From assembly GCA_003663325.1 (NCBI GenBank), contig QMZT01000009.1, positions 1 to 36,548 of the forward strand: a stretch of 36,548 nucleotides of DNA, in the 5' to 3' direction. The notes under the pieces are model-generated. The model worked only from the letters and a program-made list of their open reading frames with translations, ran no database searches and was not told the DNA's origin. The translations under genes and the position numbers were made by a program. Origin of the DNA: Candidatus Aenigmatarchaeota archaeon. GTDB taxonomy: Archaea > Aenigmatarchaeota > Aenigmatarchaeia > QMZP01 > QMZT01. Below, one piece after another: positions 7,886-15,125 of the stretch; the stretch's first letter is position 1, and each line of letters starts with the position of its first letter.

Positions 7886-8284
7886 ATGCAGAATACAAAC
7901 TTGATAAAAGATTTTCTTTCAAGGCGTGTGTTTGCAGTGGTAGGAGTAAGTAGGGACAGGGAGAAGTACGGCTACAAGGTATTTATGGATTTGAGAAATG
8001 CTGGCTACAAGGTATATCCAATCAATCCAAACGCTGAAAGTATAAACGGTATTAAATGTTATAAAAATCTTTCATCTTTGCCAGAGAAGCCCGAAGTCGT
8101 TGAGTTTGTCGTCCCACCTAATGTAACACTTGAGGTTCTGAAGGAATGCAAGAGATTGGGGATAAGAAATGTATGGTTCCAGCCAGGTTCAGAGTCTAAA
8201 GATGTATTAGATTTTTGTAAACGTAATGGGATGAATGCTGTTCATGGCGTGTGTATAATAATTGAAAGAAAGGGTAGAGAATGA
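7886..8284 (+). CDS. CoA-binding (Rossmann-fold) protein, YccU/COG1832 type
   Basis: A 132-residue protein. The N-terminal VFAVVGVSRDREKYGYKVF and the segment NAGYKVYPINPNAESING form the CoA-binding nucleotide fold. VEFVVPPNVT, NVWFQPGS and HGVCIIIE complete the pattern of stand-alone CoA_binding_2 proteins. Such proteins bind CoA, possibly as protection against oxidation; location next to trxB fits a thiol-homeostasis role, but this is inference. Confidence 0.85.
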   Translation: MQNTNLIKDFLSRRVFAVVGVSRDREKYGYKVFMDLRNAGYKVYPINPNAESINGIKCYKNLSSLPEKPEVVEFVVPPNVTLEVLKECKRLGIRNVWFQPGSESKDVLDFCKRNGMNAVHGVCIIIERKGRE

Positions 8285-8285
8285 A

Positions 8286-8293
8286 TTTATAAA
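8286..8293 (+). promoter_or_regulatory. TATA box for the 8318 transcript
   Basis: TTTATAAA is centred about 28 bases before the ATG at 8318, two bases after the preceding stop codon. The spacing predicts a leaderless or nearly leaderless mRNA and so separates the thioredoxin pair from the trxB unit. Confidence 0.55.
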
Positions 8294-8317
8294 TTTTTGA
8301 AATAAAGAGATGGTAAT

Positions 8318-8689
8318 ATGATGGAGAAGATTTTCACGGGGAATAAGAATGGGAGCGTTGCGGAGTGGTGCAAGCAGAATAATATATCGCTTGCCCTTGC
8401 AAGGGACATACTGCATGTTATAGAAACGCCAAACGATATGCCGTTTTATATTGAGAAGATAATGGATAACTTCAAAAAAATAAACAAGAAGGCAAAGGAT
8501 AAGCTTAGAAATGCTATCATCAGGGTTCAGATAGAATGTAATCTAACAACGAGAAGTGATCCAATAAAGGTAAGCCAACAATACTATGTTGCTGAAGTGC
8601 TTGAAAAACTGCTCTATGGCAATAACTTGCTTATGCAGGAAGAACTTGAGATTGAAGAAGAGGCAAGAGGAAAAAAGAAAAAGAGGTGA
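8318..8689 (+). CDS. Unknown 123-residue protein
   Basis: The family is not recognised. The protein looks soluble and mostly helical (SVAEWCKQNNISLALARDIL, later VSQQYYVAEVLEKLL), with an acidic segment (EELEIEEEARG) and a strongly basic tail (KKKKR). A TATA box lies 25-32 bases upstream. The thioredoxin start codon follows four bases after its stop, and the thioredoxin ribosome-binding site lies inside its last codons, so the two are probably cotranslated. Confidence 0.7.
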   Translation: MMEKIFTGNKNGSVAEWCKQNNISLALARDILHVIETPNDMPFYIEKIMDNFKKINKKAKDKLRNAIIRVQIECNLTTRSDPIKVSQQYYVAEVLEKLLYGNNLLMQEELEIEEEARGKKKKR

Positions 8690-8693
8690 TAGG

Positions 8694-9077
8694 ATGGATG
8701 AGCTAGAAAGGATAAAAAGGGAGAAGATGGAAAAATTTATGAAAAAGGCGATATATCCAGACAAGCCTGTATTGCTAAGCGATAGGGATTTTAAGGAAAA
8801 TGTAAAGAAGTACGATGTAGTGGTTGTTGATATGTATGCTGAATGGTGCATGCCATGCAAGGTTATAGCACCTATCATAGAGGAGCTCGCGAAAAAATAC
8901 CATGGCAAGGTGGCTTTCTTTAAAATGGATATAGATAAAAATCCTCTAACAGCCATGGAATTTGGAGTAATGTCGATACCTACCCTGCTGATATTCAAAG
9001 ATGGGAAAATGGTTGATAGACTTGTGGGAGCATTACCCATAAATCTCATAGAGGAGCGAATAAAGAAATTCATTTAA
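8694..9077 (+). CDS. Thioredoxin with an atypical WCMPC active site
   Basis: A 127-residue protein from the ATG at 8694, six bases after AGAGGTG (8682-8688). The longer upstream reading frame is rejected because it runs antiphase through the preceding gene. A helical N-terminal extension (about 25 residues, Lys/Glu-rich) precedes a standard thioredoxin fold. The active site is AEWC52-MP-C55K, and the cis-proline segment is SIPTLLIFKDGK. Met replaces the usual Gly of WCGPC, which may alter redox potential. It is a likely substrate of the nearby thioredoxin reductase. Confidence 0.9.
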   Translation: MDELERIKREKMEKFMKKAIYPDKPVLLSDRDFKENVKKYDVVVVDMYAEWCMPCKVIAPIIEELAKKYHGKVAFFKMDIDKNPLTAMEFGVMSIPTLLIFKDGKMVDRLVGALPINLIEERIKKFI

Positions 9078-9086
9078 ACATCGATG

Positions 9087-9094
9087 CTTATAAG
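9087..9094 (+). promoter_or_regulatory. TATA box for scpB
   Basis: CTTATAAG is centred about 33 bases before the scpB ATG at 9124, predicting a start of transcription some seven bases before the coding region. Confidence 0.5.
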
Positions 9095-9123
9095 TTTTTC
9101 AAACTAAATAATATATTGATAGC

Positions 9124-9669
9124 ATGCCAAAAAGGATAATAGAGGCAGCACTTTTTATCTCCTCCAGGCCACTAAAGCTGGAGGAATTGGCAAAGATAGC
9201 TGGAATAGCATCACTTGGTCATGTTAAAGATTTATTGGAAGAGCTAAGAGAGGAGTATAGAGAAAGGGGAATAGAAATAGTTGAAGACGTGGATGGATGG
9301 TACATGCAGGTTAAAAATGAAATACTGCCAATGGTTGCTCATTTAACACCCTATTCGGATCTAAGCGAGGGGCATAGAAGAACGCTTGCTTTAATAGCTT
9401 ATAAAGAGCCCATAAAGCAATCAGAGATAGTTAGGTTGCAGGGCAACAAGGCATATTCCTATCTTAGATTTCTTGAAAATAAAGGCTTGATAAAAACAAA
9501 AAAGGTAAAGCGAACGAGATTAGTTTATTTAACAAAGGCATTTGAGCAATATTTTGGCGAGGATAAAGAAAGGATAAGAGAAAGGATAATAGCAGAGCTG
9601 GATAAAGAAACCATGAACAAGCTGGAGAATATTCAAACAGAAGGTGTTGATGCGAGCAATAACACATAG
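9124..9669 (+). CDS. scpB: Segregation and condensation protein ScpB
   Basis: A 181-residue protein with two winged-helix domains. The first runs ...EAALFISSRPLKLEELAKIA, then DLLEELREEYRERGIEIVED. The second contains RRTLALIAYKEPIKQSEIV and YSYLRFLENKGLIKTKK. ScpB dimers act with the kleisin ScpA and SMC in chromosome compaction and segregation. ScpA and SMC are not in this window. The acidic C-terminal tail is not conserved in the family. Confidence 0.9.
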   Translation: MPKRIIEAALFISSRPLKLEELAKIAGIASLGHVKDLLEELREEYRERGIEIVEDVDGWYMQVKNEILPMVAHLTPYSDLSEGHRRTLALIAYKEPIKQSEIVRLQGNKAYSYLRFLENKGLIKTKKVKRTRLVYLTKAFEQYFGEDKERIRERIIAELDKETMNKLENIQTEGVDASNNT

Positions 9670-9869
9670 ATTGCCAATAAGTCTATGAATATGAATAGAG
9701 TTAGTAATATGAAGCTGGATACGCTTATTTTACTTAATTGCAACACACACCTTGCATTGGCCGTATTGCTGCAATTTATGCTGGATCTTACCATACTCTC
9801 AAATATAAACAAAATCATAATAAAGGATACAAAAAATATCATGGTTGCGCAAATAAACAATATCCGCAT
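9633..9869 (-). CDS. Possible two-TM small membrane protein
   Basis: A 78-residue frame whose ATG (9869) lies two bases after the stop of the RNase P subunit gene on the same strand. Two strongly hydrophobic stretches (about residues 3-23 and 50-72) are separated by a polar loop. It fills the otherwise gene-free 9670-9871 interval but its last 37 bases overlap the convergent scpB gene. No recognised family and no clear ribosome-binding site. AT-rich DNA easily gives such hydrophobic frames, so this call is uncertain. Confidence 0.4.
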   Translation of the reverse strand: MRILFICATMIFFVSFIMILFIFESMVRSSINCSNTANARCVLQLSKISVSSFILLTLFIFIDLLAIYVLLLASTPSV

Positions 9870-9871
9870 AT

Positions 9872-10201
9872 TTATTTATTCTTTTTTTCTTTTATATAAG
9901 GATATCTCATGATATTTCCACACTCAAGGCATTTAACCACAACAGCTTGCTTATCCTTTCTTGTTCTTACCCTGCAATTTAATCCTGGTATAAGGAACGC
10001 ATGGCATCTTTTGCAAAACCTTCTTTTTAGATTTTTAGGTATAGGCACGTTGCAACGCATACCTATTTTTATCGCCAGCTCTATATACCTTTTTGCCCTT
10101 TCTGGCATGGTTTTGGCATATTTCTCGGCAAGACTAAACAATATCTCTATTCTCTCCTTTGCTATCCTTCTAACCTCTTTTTTATCATGCTGGGAATGCA
10201 T
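9872..10201 (-). CDS. rnp4: RNase P protein subunit, Rpp21/Rpr2 family (component 4)
   Basis: A 109-residue protein. A helical basic N-half (RIAKERIEILFSLAEKYAKT, then PERAKRYIELAIKI) is followed by a zinc ribbon: CKRCHAFLIPGLNCRVR (C-x2-C) and VVKCLECGNIMRYPY (C-x2-C). This is the archaeal RNase P component 4 (Rpp21) pattern. It supports the catalytic RNA in removing tRNA 5' leaders. Only 26 bases separate its start from the divergent carS start. Confidence 0.92.
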   Translation of the reverse strand: MHSQHDKKEVRRIAKERIEILFSLAEKYAKTMPERAKRYIELAIKIGMRCNVPIPKNLKRRFCKRCHAFLIPGLNCRVRTRKDKQAVVVKCLECGNIMRYPYIKEKKNK

Positions 10202-10227
10202 ATTTAACTTTTATCTAATACTATTAT

Positions 10228-10767
10228 ATGATTGATGTGTTTACCCTTATAGAGTCCATCTGGCTTATATTGCCAGCATATGCCGCTAACGGGTTGGTGC
10301 CGTTATTTAAAGGAAAGCATGTTATGGATGGAGGTAAAAAATTTATTGACAGGATGCGTTTATTCGGGGATGGCAAGACATGGGAAGGGTTTATAGGTGG
10401 TTGTGTTATAGGGGTTTTAATAGCTACGATTGAAATGTTAGCATTTCCGTACCTTCCTTTTGATCAATCACCAGTAACGCTTACAATCGTGGAGATGACA
10501 CCTTTGCTCGGCTTTCTTTTGGGATTTGGAGCAATGCTAGGTGATTTGATGGGAAGCTTTATTAAAAGAAGGCTTAAAATAGAGAGAGGAGGCAAGGCAC
10601 CATTACTTGATCAGCTTGATTTTTTAGTGGGCGCGTTGGCATGCTCAGCTCTTATTGTAAGGATAAAAATAGAATGGGTTGTATGGCTTTTTATTCTAAC
10701 ACCAATCTTTCATCTCATTGCTAATAGGATAGGATACCTGCTCAAGGTAAAGAGCGTTCCATGGTAG
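10228..10767 (+). CDS. carS: CDP-archaeol synthase
   Basis: A 179-residue membrane protein with about five transmembrane segments. Signature stretches are ANGLVPLFKGKHVMDGGKKF, then LFGDGKTWEGFIGG, GAMLGDLMGSFIKRR and GGKAPLLDQLDFLVGAL. The enzyme (CTP:2,3-bis-O-geranylgeranylglycerol cytidylyltransferase) activates archaeal ether lipids before polar headgroup attachment, which makes it an archaeal marker. The start is close to the TATA-like TTTAACTTTTATC, giving a near-leaderless transcript. Confidence 0.95.
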   Translation: MIDVFTLIESIWLILPAYAANGLVPLFKGKHVMDGGKKFIDRMRLFGDGKTWEGFIGGCVIGVLIATIEMLAFPYLPFDQSPVTLTIVEMTPLLGFLLGFGAMLGDLMGSFIKRRLKIERGGKAPLLDQLDFLVGALACSALIVRIKIEWVVWLFILTPIFHLIANRIGYLLKVKSVPW

Positions 10768-10820
10768 CTTATCGAGCTTAAATTAAAAATTATTAAATTT
10801 AGAAAAGAAATAATTTTTAG

Positions 10821-10958
10821 GCCTCGGTAGCTCAGCTGGTTAGAGCGCCACACTGGTAATGTGGAGGTCGCGGGTTCGAAGCAAAAAGGGGCACAGAAGC
10901 TTGCTTCCTCGTCCCTTCTTGTATCTTTCCCATGCAAGTGGAAATCCCGCCCGGGGCT
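10821..10958 (+). tRNA. tRNA-Thr(GGT) interrupted by a T-loop intron
   Basis: Acceptor GCCTCGG (10821-10827) pairs with CCGGGGC (10951-10957); discriminator is T10958. D-stem is GCTC/GAGC and anticodon stem CCACA/TGTGG (10848-10852, 10860-10864), with anticodon GGT at 10855-10857 in an uninterrupted loop. T-stem GCGGG (10870-10874) is followed by TTCGAA, then 64 foreign bases, then T and CCCGC (10946-10950). Without the insert the molecule is a normal tRNA-Thr; with it the T-loop would be destroyed, so excision is needed for function. Confidence 0.95.
10881..10944 (+). repeat. T-loop intron of tRNA-Thr, copy 1 of the shared 64-nt element
   Basis: The intron sits between tRNA positions 59 and 60. 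A relaxed bulge-helix can form: TTCG (10875-10878) with TGGA (10939-10942), bulges AA|G and AA|T. Two internal hairpins are visible: outer stem AAGGGGC/GTCCCTT (10886-10892 with 10911-10917) around a GAAGC-TT-GCTTC core, and CTTGTAT/ATGCAAG (10918-10924 with 10932-10938). The sequence is almost the same as in tRNA-Lys and tRNA-Met; the A-to-G change in the outer stem preserves pairing as G-U. Confidence 0.9.
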
Positions 10959-10973
10959 TTCATTTTATGTAAA

Positions 10974-11070
10974 GCGCAAGAGGGCTTCGGAAGCTTTGCT
11001 TTCTCGCCCTCTTACCGCACTATCTCTCATGAAAGCTTGGAAACCACGCTAGGGCTTTCATTTTATGTAA
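10974..11070 (+). repeat. Degenerate tandem copy of the intron plus tRNA-Thr 3' end
   Basis: After the tRNA comes a second unit that aligns with intron, tRNA 3' end and flank. It starts AGCGCAAGAGGGC (compare AGCAAAAAGGGGC), forms an eight-pair stem AAGAGGGC/GCCCTCTT (10978-10985 with 11006-11013) around GGAAGCTTTGCTTTC, and ends TTGGAAACCACGCTAGGGCT (compare the intron end and acceptor). The 19-base sequence GGGCTTTCATTTTATGTAA occurs exactly at 10954-10972 and 11052-11070, so the period is 98. It cannot form a tRNA because the 5' half is absent. Confidence 0.85.
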
Positions 11071-11138
11071 CATTTAAAAGCTTTATTAAGAAAATTTTAA
11101 ATTTTTTACTACTTAATAAAAAATACGTGAGTGGTATT

Positions 11139-11513
11139 ATGAGGAAACAAGAACAAAAAGAAGATAAAATAAACACGATCTTCCTAAACTTAAAAAGGGT
11201 TTTGATATGCTCTAACCCTAACAGGATATCAATACTACACTTATTGGCAAAAAGTCCAAACTACGAAATGCAAACAGAAAAGATAGCAAGCATATTAGGA
11301 ATAAGCCATAGAACAGCCTTGTATCACCTCGATCTATTGCATGAGTATGGAATAGTGGAGGTGAGGAGGTATAGAAAGAGGGGAAGCAGGCTTATGCGTT
11401 CCGTTTGGGGTCTAAAGCTTGATAATTTTGACGAGATTGAAAGCATATTAAAGATGAGCACAGAGATGGATACAACCAGGAACAACAAAAGTAAAATTGT
11501 ACAACCCGTTTGA
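11139..11513 (+). CDS. Winged-helix (ArsR-like) transcriptional regulator
   Basis: A 124-residue protein from the ATG at 11139; the open frame upstream runs through the tRNA/repeat region and is not coding. The helix-turn-helix is NRISILHLLAKSPNYEMQTE, then KIASILGISHRTALYHLDLL and HEYGIVEVRRYRKRGSRL, a DNA-binding domain with a basic wing. No metal-binding cysteine pair or ligand domain is evident, so the signal is unknown. An AT-rich promoter (TTTTAAATTTTTTA) lies 30-50 bases upstream. It converges with the PhoU/AbrB gene, the two stops being two bases apart. Confidence 0.82.
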   Translation: MRKQEQKEDKINTIFLNLKRVLICSNPNRISILHLLAKSPNYEMQTEKIASILGISHRTALYHLDLLHEYGIVEVRRYRKRGSRLMRSVWGLKLDNFDEIESILKMSTEMDTTRNNKSKIVQPV

Positions 11514-11515
11514 GT

Positions 11516-12502
11516 TTAAAATTGCATATCTATTACGAGTTCTGTAAGAGTATTTATATGGGAACCTATTTTCTTTAGATGGTATAACCATTCTAACTCC
11601 CTTTTAGTAAGGCTGGAGTAGTGCTTGTTAATGAGTGCTGTAATTTTCGCATCCTGCTCGTAGATATTTTTTGTTTTTTCCTGGGAGAATTTGTAGAAGA
11701 GGTCGATAAATCTCTCTATTTGCTCTTTATACGCCCTAAATATAGCTCTCATACCTTTGCTTGGTTTTTCTTTTGTATTTATCATATGCTTTGCAAGCAT
11801 TTTGAACTCATCTCCTATTAACTCTATAAAGAATATTATGCTATGCATTATTGGCGTTTTCCTAAAATTCTCATACCCGTTCTTATTCAAAACCCTTATA
11901 CAAAAGTCCTCGAACCTATCCAGATTTGTATCCACTATATGCATAAGCTTCAGCCTTTCTTTTTTATTATTAAACGCCTCTTCCATAATCTCGGCTTCAT
12001 CCTTAAGTATGATGAACATTCTTCTAAGTGCATTGTTAAACTCCTTGCAGCTTGTTTCTCCCAGCTCTTTTATAACACAAAAATGCTCTTTTTGGTCAAT
12101 TATCTCCACACCTACAAGTCTGTTAGAAATTGCTTGTACAATCTCCATTTGGCTCATTTCTATTTTGTTATCCTTGCTTCGTAGGTATTCAATGGTATCA
12201 TAAGAAAAGGAAGAATACATAGTTTTTTTGCTCCCCTCTATACCTTCGATCCTTATCTCATTATAACCAGCCCTGTATGCAGAGAGTATATACCGCCATA
12301 CAAGCCTTGCCGGTAAGCCGGAGATATTTAAAGTGATGCAAGATAGCTTGCTGGTATTCTTTTCTACAGTTATAATTAGCGATCTGTCCTTTTCGTGAAC
12401 ATCGATCTCATCCCCTGCCTTTACTCCATATCTTTTTGCCCATTTACTTGGAATGGTAATTGTGAGTGTATTATGGCCTTGTTTTATTACCTTTCTTTTC
12501 AT
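11516..12502 (-). CDS. AbrB/PhoU-domain regulator
   Basis: A 328-residue protein from the ATG at 12502, directly preceded by GGAGGT; the 69-codon upstream extension is rejected. Residues 1-48 form a SpoVT/AbrB-type swapped-hairpin DNA-binding domain (KVIKQGHNTLTITIPSKWAK, then YGVKAGDEIDVHE). The remainder is a helical PhoU-like region. Archaeal AbrB-PhoU fusions are annotated as phosphate-uptake regulators, but no Pst transporter is adjacent. The upstream region has several near-palindromic AATATATT-like words (12525-12580) that could be an operator. Confidence 0.82.
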   Translation of the reverse strand: MKRKVIKQGHNTLTITIPSKWAKRYGVKAGDEIDVHEKDRSLIITVEKNTSKLSCITLNISGLPARLVWRYILSAYRAGYNEIRIEGIEGSKKTMYSSFSYDTIEYLRSKDNKIEMSQMEIVQAISNRLVGVEIIDQKEHFCVIKELGETSCKEFNNALRRMFIILKDEAEIMEEAFNNKKERLKLMHIVDTNLDRFEDFCIRVLNKNGYENFRKTPIMHSIIFFIELIGDEFKMLAKHMINTKEKPSKGMRAIFRAYKEQIERFIDLFYKFSQEKTKNIYEQDAKITALINKHYSSLTKRELEWLYHLKKIGSHINTLTELVIDMQF

Positions 12503-12661
12503 GCTACCTCCACACCACTTCCGTAATACACGAATATAATCACTATATTCAATATCCAAATATTGTGTGAATATATTCATTATTGAGAAATAATATATAA
12601 ACCTTTGCACAATTTTTAAACAATTTTTACCCTTGCGCAATGAATTGCTGGAGGTGATAAA

Positions 12662-12880
12662 ATGAAAGATAGTGTTGTTATAAAAAGGTGCGGCTATTGT
12701 GGCAGGCAACTAAAGATTCCTGTGTATATCGCCGACCAAGTTGAGAAGGCACTTAGCATGAAAGATTATCCATATAAGCTAGACAGCCCGCTTATGAAGC
12801 AATACGAAGAGTTCTATGTAAGTAGTGCAGGTGGATTTTATTGCAGCAAAGAATGTGCGATTATGTTTACGGAGGATTAA
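12662..12880 (+). CDS. 72-residue treble-clef/TRASH-like zinc-binding protein
   Basis: The ATG follows a strong GGAGGTGAT site. Cysteine pairs RC-GYCGRQL near the N-terminus and FYCSKECAIMF near the C-terminus form a likely four-Cys zinc site of MYM/TRASH-like character, separated by a helical linker. It is divergent from the AbrB/PhoU gene. Possible roles are metal sensing or nucleic acid binding; none is proven. Confidence 0.75.
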   Translation: MKDSVVIKRCGYCGRQLKIPVYIADQVEKALSMKDYPYKLDSPLMKQYEEFYVSSAGGFYCSKECAIMFTED

Positions 12881-12903
12881 ACTCCTAATATTAATTTACA
12901 GAT

Positions 12904-14007
12904 TTATTCATACCTTATCGCTACCACAGGATCTAATCTTGCTGCTTGTCTTGCTGGCAATATACCAGCAAGCAAGCCTATAGTACTTGCAAATGCAACC
13001 GCTTCTATCAAAAGCTCAGGCGTTATTACAGCAATGGCTTTGGCGAGCATGTGGTTTATCAAGTAGACGGCAAAGAATGACATAGCTATTCCTATACCTG
13101 CTCCAATGATACTCATTATAATGGATTCGATCATTATCTCTCCAAGTACTTGCATATTGCTTGCTCCAATAGCCTTTATTATACCTATCTCCCTTCTGCG
13201 TTCTCTAACACTCATAATCATAACATTCATAATCACAATGCCTGCAATAAAAGCTGCCACACCACCTATCACAAACGTTAATATATTTAGTTGGGAAGTA
13301 AGCTTGTGTGCATACTTTCTTACATCTTCATCGCTTGCCGCCCTTATATCATCATACATACTGTTTATCTCCTCAGCTACACTCTTTGCATCCTCTACAT
13401 TCTCAGGCTTTATCATAACCATTGTGACTTCATCCTTCATATCTGCTATCTCTCTCGCCATATCTAAAGAAACCAAAGCAGCGTTATCATCTTCTGTGCC
13501 AGTTTTTTTAAAGATGCCAACAACCTCAAGCTTTATACCATTAAGGGTTATATAATCCCCAATCCCAAGCTTTAGCTTCTCGGCAATATCATGACCGAGC
13601 ATAACCTCGTATGCATCCCTCTCAATCTCCCTCCCTTCTTCAAACCCTACCTCTATCCCGGAGAACATATCAAAATGCTCCGGATCCATACCCATTACAG
13701 GACCAAAACCACTAACCCTTGTTATTATCACAGGTGCGACCTCCTCTACACCGGCTATATCCTTTAGCTCCTCAACAACACCATTATCAATCTTACTGAA
13801 CATGTAATTCTGAAAGCCGATACCCTTTTGCACAACCGTAATAAGACCGCTCATATACTTTAGATCATTCTCTATATTCTGTTCTATCCCTCTGGAGAAT
13901 GAACTCAACGTTATTACAAGAAATATTCCTATACCTATGCCTAAGATTGTTAACGCACTTCTTAAGTGATTTCTACCAAGCTCCCTTGCTACCATCTCAT
14001 ACAGCAT
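12904..14007 (-). CDS. ABC transporter permease, MacB/FtsX type (second of pair)
   Basis: A 367-residue permease. The N-terminal helix (LRSALTILGIGIGIFLVITL) is followed by a large extracytoplasmic MacB-like domain (about residues 40-240, with EEVAPVIITRVSGFGPVMGM). Three C-terminal transmembrane helices (from about residue 243) carry the coupling segment ERRREIGIIKAIGASNMQV. The protein ends DPVVAIRYE, typical of the family. It starts one base after the stop of its paralogue and is the last gene of the exporter operon. The pair would form a heterodimer powered by the ATPase at 15126-15806. Confidence 0.9.
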   Translation of the reverse strand: MLYEMVARELGRNHLRSALTILGIGIGIFLVITLSSFSRGIEQNIENDLKYMSGLITVVQKGIGFQNYMFSKIDNGVVEELKDIAGVEEVAPVIITRVSGFGPVMGMDPEHFDMFSGIEVGFEEGREIERDAYEVMLGHDIAEKLKLGIGDYITLNGIKLEVVGIFKKTGTEDDNAALVSLDMAREIADMKDEVTMVMIKPENVEDAKSVAEEINSMYDDIRAASDEDVRKYAHKLTSQLNILTFVIGGVAAFIAGIVIMNVMIMSVRERRREIGIIKAIGASNMQVLGEIMIESIIMSIIGAGIGIAMSFFAVYLINHMLAKAIAVITPELLIEAVAFASTIGLLAGILPARQAARLDPVVAIRYE

Positions 14008-14008
14008 A

Positions 14009-15121
14009 CTAATCCCTTATCGCTTCTATAGGGTCTATGGTTGATGCACGCCATGCAGGATAGAGTGAAAATACAAGGGCTAGCGATATGCTATAGATAA
14101 ATGCAAAGGCTGCAAGCTCTGGTGTTACAGAGGCTATGTTAAAGCCAGCAAGCACGTATTTATTTACAAAAGAGACCATCACACTTCCAGCTACAAGACC
14201 AGCGATACCAGCTATAATAGAAACTATAAGGGACTCCTCCAGCACCTCAATAATTATCCATAGTCTGTTTGCTCCTATAGCCTTCATTATACCTATCTGC
14301 CTCTTTCTTTCATGTACGGAGTTAAGCATGGTTATTATGATACCTATGGCAGCAACAATGCTTGCAACAAATCCTATACCGAGCGTGACTATGCTTACCG
14401 TTGATGTTATCTCGCTTGCCATCTTAAGCATATCCTGCGTTGTCAACGCTTGCATATCATCATACTCCTCCTCTATCTGATGCTTTATAGAGCTTGTATA
14501 TTTTATATCTGTGGGCTTGACAATAATCATTGTTGCCTTTCCCTTCATATCCAACACATCTTGAGCTACGGTGTATGGCATTGCAATAATATAATTCATA
14601 CCCTTTATTTCACCAGCCTCAAAAACACCTACGATATCAAGCTTCTTTCCATTTATTTCAATCTCATCACCAACACCAAGCTTTCTTTCCTCAGCTACGT
14701 TCTTTCCTATTACACATCCATATTCCTCATCATCATACCAACCACCATCCTTAAAATCTACATCTTCGATGTTAAACAAGGCTGCATCTTCAAAGTTTAT
14801 ACCTAGGATGGGAACAATCCCAAGATAGTTTGTTCTTACTACAGGGACTGCTAACTCAACACCATCCATACCTGCGATCTCATTTGCAATATCTTCATCT
14901 ATCTCCCTTATTTGGGGAGGTCCATAGGTTATATCTATATGTTTCATTACAATAATGGTATCAGAGCCCATCTGCTTAAGAGAGGAATGTACAATCTCTT
15001 TCATACCAGCGGATATTGAACCAAGCGCTACGATAGCCGTTATAGCTATTGCTATACCAAGCACCGTAAGAAATGTTCTTAGCTTATGTTCTGCTAAGTT
15101 TTTAAAAGCAATATCAAGCAT
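14009..15121 (-). CDS. ABC transporter permease, MacB/FtsX type (first of pair)
   Basis: A 370-residue protein with the same layout as its downstream neighbour: LRTFLTVLGIAIAITAIVAL N-terminal helix, extracytoplasmic domain, three C-terminal helices with ERKRQIGIMKAIGANRLW, and end DPIEAIRD. The two are clear but diverged paralogues. The gene begins four bases after the ATPase stop. MacB-type systems move or release substrates from the outer face of the membrane rather than driving classic transport. Confidence 0.9.
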   Translation of the reverse strand: MLDIAFKNLAEHKLRTFLTVLGIAIAITAIVALGSISAGMKEIVHSSLKQMGSDTIIVMKHIDITYGPPQIREIDEDIANEIAGMDGVELAVPVVRTNYLGIVPILGINFEDAALFNIEDVDFKDGGWYDDEEYGCVIGKNVAEERKLGVGDEIEINGKKLDIVGVFEAGEIKGMNYIIAMPYTVAQDVLDMKGKATMIIVKPTDIKYTSSIKHQIEEEYDDMQALTTQDMLKMASEITSTVSIVTLGIGFVASIVAAIGIIITMLNSVHERKRQIGIMKAIGANRLWIIIEVLEESLIVSIIAGIAGLVAGSVMVSFVNKYVLAGFNIASVTPELAAFAFIYSISLALVFSLYPAWRASTIDPIEAIRD

Positions 15122-15125
15122 GACA

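Noticed and set aside
9685-9912. 75-residue plus-strand frame between scpB and the RNase P subunit gene
   Set aside because: No ribosome-binding site, low-complexity AT-derived composition, and it overlaps the RNase P gene end; the minus-strand two-TM frame is more plausible.
10881-10944. Group I intron or homing-endonuclease intron in the tRNA
   Set aside because: Only 64 bases long, no open reading frame and no group I core; a bulge-helix-type splice motif fits better.
10861-11052. Open frames running through tRNA-Thr and the duplicated unit
   Set aside because: They overlap a clear tRNA and its copy; the real regulator start is the ATG at 11139.
10821-11070. attL/attR repeats of an integrated element at tRNA-Thr
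   Set aside because: The sequence between the 19-base repeats is just another intron-like unit with no integrase or cargo, so duplication of the intron plus 3' end is the simpler explanation.
11516-12709. 397-residue form of the AbrB/PhoU protein
   Set aside because: The ATG at 12502 has GGAGGT directly upstream and starts the AbrB domain; the extension is unlike coding sequence and overlaps the divergent zinc-protein gene.
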